Origin: RGIG3002 sp045546775
Lineage (GTDB): Bacteria > Bacillota > Clostridia > Lachnospirales > Lachnospiraceae
Length of the DNA: 13,615 nt
Direction: 5' to 3'
Assembly (NCBI GenBank): GCA_045546775.1
Contig: JAZQDM010000128.1
Span: 1-13,615, forward strand
Under the pieces are notes generated by a model. The model saw only the letters and a program-made list of their open reading frames with translations. It searched no databases and had not been told where the DNA came from. Shown one piece after another: positions 1 to 6,370 of this stretch. How positions within the stretch are numbered: position 1 is the first letter of the stretch; every line of letters begins with the position of its first letter. The position numbers and the translations under genes are program-made.

Positions 1-1
1 A

Positions 2-61
2 ACTGTTGAAGATATTACAAACGCAATGCAGATGAAATTTGAAGAATTGAACACACAGTAG
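2..61 (+). CDS. C-terminal end of an upstream gene, probably the ABC sugar-binding lipoprotein (partial)
   Basis: The frame starting at base 2 is open to a TAG at 59-61 and gives the tail TVEDITNAMQMKFEELNTQ. Only 19 residues are inside the window, so the family cannot be read directly. The assignment is inferred from context: in Firmicutes carbohydrate uptake operons the extracellular solute-binding protein usually lies just upstream of the MalF-type permease. Such proteins commonly end in a charged helix of this kind, with an AMQ-x-KFEE-like pattern. The next gene starts 66 bases after the stop, with a hairpin in between. An unrelated upstream gene cannot be excluded. Confidence 0.6.
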   Translation, partial: TVEDITNAMQMKFEELNTQ

Positions 62-73
62 TAGTTCATATGG

Positions 74-98
74 CAGGGGCTCACAATTTGGGCCCCTG
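74..98 (+). promoter_or_regulatory. Intercistronic GC-rich hairpin without a T-tract
   Basis: CAGGGGC (74-80) pairs exactly with GCCCCTG (92-98) around an 11-base loop. No run of T follows, so it is a poor intrinsic terminator. Its place 13 bases after the upstream stop and about 30 bases before the next start fits an mRNA 3'-end stabiliser. Such hairpins often keep the binding-protein message more abundant than the permease messages. That role is inference. Confidence 0.6.
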
Positions 99-127
99 TA
101 CTACGATAAAAGTAAAGGAAAATGTTT

Positions 128-1033
128 ATGAAAAGAAAAGGAAAATCAACCAGTCTTTCTTTGGTATTCCCGAAGAGAATGTATGTATTTGTAGTACCGG
201 CTTTGATTTTGTTTTTAACATTCTGGGTGTTCCCGGTTATCCAGTTGTTCTTTTACAGCTTTACAAACTATAACGGAACAAACCCTAACTTTGATTTTGT
301 AGGATTTAAAAACTATGTAACTTTGTTCAAACAGGGTGATATGGTTAACTCCATAAAGAATACATTAATATATGCAGTTGTTATTGTAGTTGGAACGAAC
401 GTTCTTGGCTTGGCAGTGGCAATGGCATTAAATGTGAAAATACGAGGAAAAGCATTTTTTAGAACCTGTTCTTACATACCGGCACTTTTTAGTGCAGTAG
501 TAGTTGGTTTCATTTGGAGTTATGTGTACATGCCGGAAAGTGGTATGATCGCATCTTTATTGAATCTGATTGGTTTAGATGGCAATTCCTTTAATATAAT
601 AGGAAACTATAAAACTGCTTTGTACGGTATCTCTCTTGTAGATATCTGGAAAGGTTTCGGTACAACAATGATTATTTATCTTGCCGGCTTACAGACGGTA
701 GATGAAAGTCTTGTAGAAGCAGGTAGAATTGACGGATGTACGGAATGGCAGTTGTTCCGTAAAATCAAATTACCGTTGATTTCATCCACAATTACAATCA
801 ATGTTATTTTGAATGTTATTGCCGGATTAAAGGCATTTGACTACTCCTTTATCATGACAAACGGTGGTCCTGGTAAATCAACAAATACTTTGATGTTTAC
901 CGTATTTAAAATTGGTTTCACAGAATCCATGATGGGTAAAGGTAGTGCCCTTGCAGTTGTAGCGTTCCTCGTAATTATTGCGATGACAATAGCTATGCTG
1001 TTCTATATGAATAAGCGGGAGGTAGAATTATAA
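128..1033 (+). CDS. Carbohydrate ABC transporter permease, MalF/UgpA type
   Basis: This is an inner-membrane subunit of a binding-protein-dependent sugar importer (CUT1 class, MalF/UgpA/LacF-like). From ATG 128 the protein has 301 residues, normal for the family. Hydrophobic segments lie near residues 20-45, 78-103, 115-135, 165-188, 218-240 and 272-295, giving six spans. The cytoplasmic EAA loop that docks the ATPase is at about 197-216 (EAGRIDG, then the F-x-x-I-x-LP end). ATG 128 is preferred over the in-frame ATG 122 because AAGGA at 115-119 is 8 bases from 128 but only 2 from 122. Its stop shares one base with the start of the next permease, so the two are translationally coupled. Family membership is clear; the transported sugar cannot be read from the sequence. 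Confidence 0.93.
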   Translation: MKRKGKSTSLSLVFPKRMYVFVVPALILFLTFWVFPVIQLFFYSFTNYNGTNPNFDFVGFKNYVTLFKQGDMVNSIKNTLIYAVVIVVGTNVLGLAVAMALNVKIRGKAFFRTCSYIPALFSAVVVGFIWSYVYMPESGMIASLLNLIGLDGNSFNIIGNYKTALYGISLVDIWKGFGTTMIIYLAGLQTVDESLVEAGRIDGCTEWQLFRKIKLPLISSTITINVILNVIAGLKAFDYSFIMTNGGPGKSTNTLMFTVFKIGFTESMMGKGSALAVVAFLVIIAMTIAMLFYMNKREVEL

Positions 1034-1902
1034 TGGCATTTAAGAAAGGTGGCTACCGTGAGGTAGAGAAAAAGGAAAAGATTACACCTGGTATTATTGC
1101 ACTTTATGTAGTGTTAATTCTTTTCTGTGTTATTATTATGGCTCCGCTTATTATCGTATTTTCCAGTTCCTTGCGTGATCCGGAAAATATGAAATCACCG
1201 CTTATTTTGTTCTCACAGTTCACACTGGAAAGTTACAAAATGGCATATACAAGAATGAACTATCCAATGCAGTTGTTAAACAGTGTTATGACAACAGCAG
1301 GTTCTGTTATTGTAATTGTTTTAATAGCAACTATGGCATCTTATCCGGTTGCAAGAATTAAAACAAAATTAAGTAGAGGTTTATATTACTTTTTCATTGC
1401 AGGTCTTGTAATTCCGTCACAGATGGTAATTGTTCCGATTGCACAGACATTTGGTAATTTGAACATTCCGAATACAAGATTTACACCAATGATCATGTTT
1501 ATTACATGTAGTTTACCGTTTTCAACGTTCGTATTTACAGGCTTTATGAAATCTGTTCCGATTGAAATTGAAGAGTCTGCTTACCTTGATGGTGCAAGCT
1601 TGTGGACCAGATTTTTCAGCGTAGTATTCCCGTTGTTGAAACCGGCAACCGCATCCGTTGTTATTACGCAGGGTGTTTGGATTTGGAACGACTATTTCTA
1701 TCCGATGGTATTCGTTTCCAAAACAGCGCAGTACTCTTTGCCGGTAGGTATGATTCAGTTCCTCGGTGATAAAGAGAACCCGGCACAATGGAACGTATTG
1801 TTTGCTTCCTGTGTCCTTTGTGCTATACCGTTGATTTTGTTATTTGCTGTATTGCAGAAACAGTTCATTAATGGTATTGCAGCAGGTGCTGTAAAAGGAT
1901 AA
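1033..1902 (+). CDS. Carbohydrate ABC transporter permease, MalG/UgpE type
   Basis: This is the second permease subunit of the importer, 289 residues, of the MalG/UgpE/LacG type. Segments near residues 20-45, 85-105, 117-140, 150-172, 203-225 and 255-275 are hydrophobic. The EAA loop is at about 180-200 (EESAYLDGAS, ending FPLLKP). WNDYFYP (218-224) and the tail QKQFINGIAAGAVKG are typical of this subunit. The ATG overlaps the TAA of the preceding gene (TAATG at 1031-1035), with GGGAGG upstream as ribosome binding site. The pair would form the membrane channel. No ATPase gene is seen here, so a shared MsiK-like ATPase encoded elsewhere is likely, as in many Gram-positive CUT1 systems; that is inference. 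Confidence 0.93.
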   Translation: MAFKKGGYREVEKKEKITPGIIALYVVLILFCVIIMAPLIIVFSSSLRDPENMKSPLILFSQFTLESYKMAYTRMNYPMQLLNSVMTTAGSVIVIVLIATMASYPVARIKTKLSRGLYYFFIAGLVIPSQMVIVPIAQTFGNLNIPNTRFTPMIMFITCSLPFSTFVFTGFMKSVPIEIEESAYLDGASLWTRFFSVVFPLLKPATASVVITQGVWIWNDYFYPMVFVSKTAQYSLPVGMIQFLGDKENPAQWNVLFASCVLCAIPLILLFAVLQKQFINGIAAGAVKG

Positions 1903-1931
1903 TATAAAGAATTATTATAGTAAAAGGATAA
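1891..1931 (+). repeat. Short direct repeat at the end of the second permease gene
   Basis: The 12-mer GTAAAAGGATAA occurs at 1891-1902, where it holds the last codons and stop of the permease, and again at 1920-1931 in the gap before the next gene. The second copy gives an AAAGGA 16 bases from ATG 1945, too far for an ordinary ribosome binding site. The nearer GGGG at 1934-1937 is better placed. It may be the trace of a small local duplication. Confidence 0.6.
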
Positions 1932-1944
1932 ATGGGGTTAAAAT

Positions 1945-4176
1945 ATGGAGAAGGATATTTGGAAGAAACCACAGCAAGAAAAAACATTGGATGAAAGCCA
2001 GAGCCCTTTATGGTTTTGGAATGATAAGTTGGAAAATGAGGAATTGTTACGTCAGTTGAAAATGAAAACTGACGTAGGTGTAAAATGCACCATTCCTCAT
2101 GCCAGAATGAACAATGGGGATGGTTATATCGGTGGCTACTTGGACGAAGACTGGTTTGAGAAAACGAGAACTGTGTTGGAGTACAAGAAAGCCAACGATG
2201 AAACAATGTGGCTGTATGATGAAATGGATTGGCCGGCAGGGACTTGTAACAAGACTTTAACGTTGGATGAAAATAACAGAGAACGTTATTTGTCTTTCCA
2301 AAAATTTGAAATTCCGGCTGGAGAAGTTTTCCGTGCACAGTTAAAAGAACTTCATGGAAAAAATCTTGCAGGATTAGAGGATGACGTAGATTTAAGTGAT
2401 TATGCATTCAATGTTTACATTGCAGATGCAAAAACAGGAAAACCGTATTCGGTAGCTGATTATATTATAAAAAGCTACATTGGCTCTGTTGTAGATTTCA
2501 AGAGCGATGCGGATGCGGTTGCTTACATCGTGACGATTCATGTGGATTCATATGATAGTTGGGGTGCCGGATGTGTCAATTACTTAGATGCTGACGTGAC
2601 AAAAAAATTTGTGGATTCCACATATGAAAAATATTATGAGCAGTTTGGCGAATATTTTTCAAACACAATCAAATGCGTCTTCAATGACGAGACAAGAATG
2701 GCAAATGCTTTTCCGTGGATGAAGAGCTTTGCAGAAGATTTTGAAAAAAGAAAAGGCTATGATTTTCTTCTCAAAGTATTTGATTTAATTTTGCCGGGAG
2801 TGGAAGCGGGTAGAACAAGATGTGACTATTTTGATGTAGTAGCAGAATTGTTCCAGCAAAACTTCTTGGGGATTCTCGGTGATTGGAGTAGAGCACATGG
2901 AATTAAATTTTATGCGCATCTTCTCGGAGAAGAAACTTTGGCATCACAAGTAAGATATAGTGGCGATTTTATGCGCCAGATGAGATATCTTGACGTAGGT
3001 GGAGTAGATCATCTTGGAAAAGGAATCGGAAGCTTAAATATTAAATTCGCTTCCACAGCTGCAAGAAGCTACGGAAAAACACGTACAGCAGTAGAAGTGT
3101 TTGCAGGTTGCGGCTGGGGGCTTACCTTTGAGGAATATATCCGTATGATTTCATGGATGTTCCAGCAAGGTATGCAAATTATTATTAATCACGGATTTTT
3201 CTATTCAACAAGAGACACTCGTAAAAACGACTGGCCACCGTCACAGTTTTTCCAGTGGCAAGGTTGGGACCGCATGGCAGAAGGAAATGCAATGGTGCGC
3301 AGATTGCACTATGCACTTACGGACGGTGTTCCGGAAAATGAAGTTCTTTTGTACCATCCGGTTGAGAGCTTTTGGTTAGAATATATCGGTAATGAAAATT
3401 ACAAACACGGTTACGACGACGGACCGCGTATTGACAATGAAAAAGCAAGAAAGCTTGATATGGAAACACAGTTATTGTATAACGAGCTTCTTTGCAACAA
3501 TTTGGATTTTGAGTTGCTTCATAGAGATGCGCTTGAAAACTTTAAAGTTTCGGATGGAAAGATTGTCAATGAGACAAACGGTCAGAAATTCTCCGTATTT
3601 GTATTGCCAATGTGCCGCGTAATCACAAAAGAAGCGTTGGAGCTTGCAAAAGAATTTGTGAATGCAGGCGGAAAATTATTTGTAGTTGGTGATTGTCCGG
3701 AATATGCAATGGATAAATCACAGGATGAAGATATTAATCGTCTTATGGAAGAGATAAAACAATCTCCGAACGCAGAGTTCCTTCCGATTGCAGGAAGAAC
3801 GCAATTGTGCAAAAAAATCAATGAGCTGATTGATGCACCTGTTGTACTCACAAAGGGCGGAGAAAATAACGGAAATGACCATCCTTATTACGGAGAGTAT
3901 TTGATTGATCCGTATCGCCACAATGGAGAAGACTTGAGTGGTGTTCGTTTTGTCAGATACAAAAAGGATAGTCGAAGAAATTCATTCTTTATGAATTACG
4001 ATAACGTACCGAAAGAGGTTGAAGTCGTTGTCAAATCTGTGAATGAGCCGGAAGTGTGGGATACATTTACCGGAGAAATCCAGAAACCTGAAATTATTGA
4101 ATTCGAAAATAATACATATAAAGTGCGCTTCACATTACCTTGCAACTATGGTGTGATATTAGTTTCGGATCTGTAA
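1945..4176 (+). CDS. Putative cytoplasmic glycoside hydrolase, GH106-like
   Basis: The 743-residue protein resembles the family annotated as glycosyl hydrolase or GH106 alpha-L-rhamnosidase-like. Recognisable blocks are PLWFWNDKL (21-29), PHAR (51-54), LYDEMDWPAGT (90-100), FNDET (246-250) and HLLGEE (325-330). E249 and E329/E330 are candidate catalytic acids by analogy only. Residues about 550-590, with VFVLPMCRVI and VGDCPEY, look like the Rossmann/GATase-like domain that follows the barrel in such enzymes. A beta-rich tail closes the protein. It is shorter than many GH106 proteins, which often exceed 900 residues, and has no signal peptide, so it should act in the cytoplasm. It follows two sugar permeases by 42 bases and is the last gene before a strong terminator, which suggests hydrolysis of the imported glycoside. 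Substrate is unknown; GH106 is a resemblance judged by eye. Confidence 0.7.
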   Translation: MEKDIWKKPQQEKTLDESQSPLWFWNDKLENEELLRQLKMKTDVGVKCTIPHARMNNGDGYIGGYLDEDWFEKTRTVLEYKKANDETMWLYDEMDWPAGTCNKTLTLDENNRERYLSFQKFEIPAGEVFRAQLKELHGKNLAGLEDDVDLSDYAFNVYIADAKTGKPYSVADYIIKSYIGSVVDFKSDADAVAYIVTIHVDSYDSWGAGCVNYLDADVTKKFVDSTYEKYYEQFGEYFSNTIKCVFNDETRMANAFPWMKSFAEDFEKRKGYDFLLKVFDLILPGVEAGRTRCDYFDVVAELFQQNFLGILGDWSRAHGIKFYAHLLGEETLASQVRYSGDFMRQMRYLDVGGVDHLGKGIGSLNIKFASTAARSYGKTRTAVEVFAGCGWGLTFEEYIRMISWMFQQGMQIIINHGFFYSTRDTRKNDWPPSQFFQWQGWDRMAEGNAMVRRLHYALTDGVPENEVLLYHPVESFWLEYIGNENYKHGYDDGPRIDNEKARKLDMETQLLYNELLCNNLDFELLHRDALENFKVSDGKIVNETNGQKFSVFVLPMCRVITKEALELAKEFVNAGGKLFVVGDCPEYAMDKSQDEDINRLMEEIKQSPNAEFLPIAGRTQLCKKINELIDAPVVLTKGGENNGNDHPYYGEYLIDPYRHNGEDLSGVRFVRYKKDSRRNSFFMNYDNVPKEVEVVVKSVNEPEVWDTFTGEIQKPEIIEFENNTYKVRFTLPCNYGVILVSDL

Positions 4177-4237
4177 TAATCAAATAATTCATTAAATACT
4201 CCTTAAGAAAAATGAAAAAAATGATTGATTATGCAAA

Positions 4238-4264
4238 GAGGGACCGGCTTGCCGGTCCTTTTTT
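4238..4264 (+). terminator. Intrinsic terminator of the ABC-transporter/hydrolase operon
   Basis: GGACCGG (4241-4247) pairs with CCGGTCC (4252-4258) around CTTG, followed by six T (4259-4264). It lies about 65 bases after the hydrolase stop and before the riboflavin promoter. It is a textbook rho-independent terminator and separates the two operons. Confidence 0.93.
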
Positions 4265-4302
4265 GAACCCAAAAGTTTTGTATATGAAATTGTTATTTTG
4301 CA

Positions 4303-4331
4303 TTGACACTGTTATATATCAATGCTACAAT
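4303..4331 (+). promoter_or_regulatory. Sigma-A-type promoter of the riboflavin operon
   Basis: A perfect -35 TTGACA (4303-4308) is followed after 17 bases by TACAAT (4326-4331). Transcription would start near 4338, about 10 bases before the FMN aptamer. No competing promoter is seen between here and ribD. Confidence 0.88.
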
Positions 4332-4348
4332 TCGTATTGTTAATAGAG

Positions 4349-4470
4349 AATCTTCAGGGCAGGGTGCAAGTCCCTACCGGTGGTATAGCCCACGAGCGGA
4401 CATCTTTTGGATGAATGCATGATTCGGTGAAACTCCGAAGCCGACAGTATAGTCTGGATGAAAGAAGAGA
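4349..4470 (+). promoter_or_regulatory. FMN riboswitch aptamer (RFN element)
   Basis: The segment carries the conserved RFN blocks in order: ATCTTCAGGGCAGGGTG at the 5' end, CCCTACCGGTGGT, AGCCCACGAGC, a variable arm, ATTCGGTGAAACTCCGAAGCC, GACAGTATAGTCTGGATG, and the 3' closing strand. TCTTC (4351-4355) can pair with GAAGA (4464-4468) as the base stem. RFN elements bind flavin mononucleotide and repress riboflavin genes when FMN is plentiful. The element lies between a consensus promoter and ribD, and the terminator 70 bases further on indicates control by transcription attenuation. Confidence 0.96.
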
Positions 4471-4537
4471 GCGTTTGGTGGGCGGACAGTATTTTTTGTG
4501 CGTGCATTCAAGCATTTTTTATAATAGTTTTCATTTG

Positions 4538-4573
4538 CCCTGAAATGACAGAGATGTTGTTTCAGGGTTTTTT
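4538..4573 (+). terminator. Attenuator terminator of the FMN riboswitch
   Basis: CCCTGAAA (4538-4545) pairs exactly with TTTCAGGG (4560-4567) and is followed by six T (4568-4573). It lies 29 bases before the ribD start, so termination here would stop the whole riboflavin operon. The 5' arm CCCTGAA is also complementary to TTCAGGG (4353-4359) in the aptamer's 5' strand, which offers an antiterminator pairing when FMN is absent. Confidence 0.9.
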
Positions 4574-4601
4574 GTTTCTTGAGAGGAAGGGAAAACATAA
4601 A

Positions 4602-5708
4602 ATGACAGAAAATTTTTTTTTGGAAGAGGACGAACAATATATGCGTCGTGCGCTTACCCTTGCCAAAAAAGGGGAAGGTTTTGTAAGTCCTAATCCAATG
4701 GTAGGGGCTGTCGTCGTAAAGGATGGACGCATTATCGGAGAAGGCTATCATGAAAGATATGGAGGCCTACATGCAGAAAGAAATGCGTTACAAAATTGCA
4801 TGGAATCACCGGAAGGTGCAACGTTGTATGTGACGCTTGAGCCTTGTTGCCATTACGGGAAAACGCCACCATGTACGGAAGCCATTATAGAACATAAAAT
4901 AAAGCGCGTTGTGGTAGGCACCTTGGATGCCAATCCGGTTGTTGCAGGGAAAGGAATGCAAATTTTACGGGATGCAGAAATCGCTGTAACAGAAGGTGTA
5001 TTGCAAGAGGAATGCAAGGCATTAAATAAAATTTTTTTCCATTACATAAAAACCAAAAGACCGTATGTAACGATGAAATATGCCATGACAATGGATGGAA
5101 AAATTGCGACTTATACCGGTGCGTCAAAATGGATTACCGGAGAGGAAGCGCGAAAAAGGGTGCATGAGGATCGGGCAAAGCATATGGCCATTATGGCGGG
5201 AATCGGCACCGTTCTTGCAGACGATCCGTTGTTAACATGCCGGTTGGAAGGAAAGAAAAATCCGATTCGTGTAATTTGTGATACGCATCTTCGTATACCA
5301 ATGCATTCTGCCCTTGTGCAGACGGCGGCGGAAGTTCCGCTCATTGTAGCGTGCGCAAAACAGGCGGATGTAGAAAAGAAAAAGCAGTTACAGTGTCTTG
5401 GTGTGGAAGTGCTGGAAGTGCCGGAAACGGAAAAAGGATTGCGCCTGGATGTTTTGATGGAGCAGCTGGGAAAAAGAAATATAGACAGTGTACTTTTGGA
5501 AGGTGGCGGAACGCTGAATGAATCTGCCTTACAATACGGCATTGTAAATAGTGTGCAGGCATATATTGCATCAAAGATTTTTGGAGGAAAAAATGCAAAA
5601 ACTCCGATAGAAGGGGAAGGAGTGTCGGAGCCAAGTGAGGCATTTGTATTAAAAAATAAACGAATAACAATTCTCGGCGAAGATCTATTGCTGGAAGGAG
5701 ATATTTAG
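4602..5708 (+). CDS. ribD: Bifunctional riboflavin-specific deaminase / reductase RibD
   Basis: RibD carries out two successive cytoplasmic steps: deamination of the GTP-derived pyrimidine, then reduction of its ribosyl side chain with NADPH. The protein has 368 residues from ATG 4602, normal for a fused RibD. The N-terminal deaminase domain has the zinc site H57-A-E59 and PCCHYGKTPPC (81-91). The reductase domain begins near residue 152 (RPYVTMKYAMTMDGKIA) and ends with the LLEGGGTLNESAL block near 298-310. The frame is open further upstream, to 4458, but that part lies in the riboswitch and terminator. GAGGAAGGG at about 4581-4591 sets the start at 4602. Codons 4-7 contain a run of nine T. 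It is the first gene of the FMN-controlled operon; ribE follows after 11 bases. Confidence 0.96.
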   Translation: MTENFFLEEDEQYMRRALTLAKKGEGFVSPNPMVGAVVVKDGRIIGEGYHERYGGLHAERNALQNCMESPEGATLYVTLEPCCHYGKTPPCTEAIIEHKIKRVVVGTLDANPVVAGKGMQILRDAEIAVTEGVLQEECKALNKIFFHYIKTKRPYVTMKYAMTMDGKIATYTGASKWITGEEARKRVHEDRAKHMAIMAGIGTVLADDPLLTCRLEGKKNPIRVICDTHLRIPMHSALVQTAAEVPLIVACAKQADVEKKKQLQCLGVEVLEVPETEKGLRLDVLMEQLGKRNIDSVLLEGGGTLNESALQYGIVNSVQAYIASKIFGGKNAKTPIEGEGVSEPSEAFVLKNKRITILGEDLLLEGDI

Positions 5709-5722
5709 GAGGAAATGATGTG
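5707..5722 (+). promoter_or_regulatory. Ribosome binding site that sets a GTG start for ribE, with competing ATG codons
   Basis: AGGAGG (5707-5712) overlaps the ribD stop and is 7 bases from GTG 5720, the only start giving the conserved MFTGIIEE N-terminus. Two ATG codons, at 5715 and 5718, lie closer to the AGGAGG but in another frame. They would encode only a seven-codon peptide ending at the TAG 5736-5738. Confidence 0.8.
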
Positions 5723-6370
5723 TTTACAGGGATTATAGAAGAGGTAGGAGCGGTTTTAGCTGTCAGGAGAAACGGAGCGAATTCAGACCTTGTAATACAG
5801 GCCAATACGGTATTAGAAGGAACTAATATCGGAGATAGTATTTCGGTGAACGGAATATGTTTAACCGTAACCAAGATAGATAGAAAGAGCTTTACCGCAG
5901 ATGTAATGAATGAGACGTTACGAAGAAGCAGTTTATCACAAATCAAAAGTGGCGATTTTGTGAATTTAGAGCGTGCTATGAAATGCGACGGAAGGTTTGG
6001 CGGTCACATTGTTTCCGGTCATGTGGATGGAACGGGAACAATTGTGAGAGTAAAACGGGAAGGCATTGCAGTCTGGTATACGATAGAGGCACCGGAAAAC
6101 ATAATGCGCTTTATAGTGGAAAAAGGTTCCATAGCAATAGACGGTATTAGTCTCACGGTGGCAACCGTGGAAAAGAAATGTTTTTCTGTTTCGATTATTC
6201 CGCATACTGCCAAGGAAACAACTCTTTCCCAAAAGCAAGCCGGTGATATGGTTAATCTGGAAAATGACATAGTAGGCAAATATGTGGAACGGTTGCTTAC
6301 GTTTGAAAATAAAGAAATAAACCGAGAGAAGGAGAATGAACGATGGAAGACTTTATGTACAACTTGGTAG
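5720..6370 (+). CDS. ribE: Riboflavin synthase, alpha subunit
   Basis: The enzyme converts two molecules of 6,7-dimethyl-8-ribityllumazine into riboflavin and a pyrimidine that is recycled; it works as a cytoplasmic trimer. The 216 residues form the usual two homologous lumazine-binding domains. Domain 1 starts MFTGIIEEVG and contains GDSISVNGICLTV (38-50). Domain 2 starts near GGHIVSGHVDG (94-104) and contains KGSIAIDGISLTV (135-147). The internal match of these two blocks is the family signature. The start is GTG, chosen because it yields the invariant MFTG N-terminus. The gene's last 28 bases overlap the start of ribBA, giving a basic C-terminal tail that probably has no special role. It is the second gene of the riboflavin operon. 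Confidence 0.95.
   Translation: MFTGIIEEVGAVLAVRRNGANSDLVIQANTVLEGTNIGDSISVNGICLTVTKIDRKSFTADVMNETLRRSSLSQIKSGDFVNLERAMKCDGRFGGHIVSGHVDGTGTIVRVKREGIAVWYTIEAPENIMRFIVEKGSIAIDGISLTVATVEKKCFSVSIIPHTAKETTLSQKQAGDMVNLENDIVGKYVERLLTFENKEINREKENERWKTLCTTW

Noticed and set aside
70..273. A 67-codon frame overlapping the first permease start
   Set aside because: It begins in the intercistronic hairpin and overlaps the permease in another frame without a ribosome binding site.
1868..2407. A 179-codon open frame on the minus strand over the permease/hydrolase junction
   Set aside because: It lies opposite well-supported genes on the + strand, has no ribosome binding site, and its product is rich in His, Ser and Phe as expected of an antisense shadow.
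4458..4601. Upstream extension of the ribD frame to ATG 4458
   Set aside because: This stretch covers the end of the FMN aptamer and the attenuator terminator. The good ribosome binding site is at about 4581-4591 before ATG 4602, and RibD homology begins there.
5341..5946. A 201-codon minus-strand open frame opposite ribD and ribE
   Set aside because: Both + strand genes have intact family motifs throughout; the minus frame has no start signals and an atypical composition.
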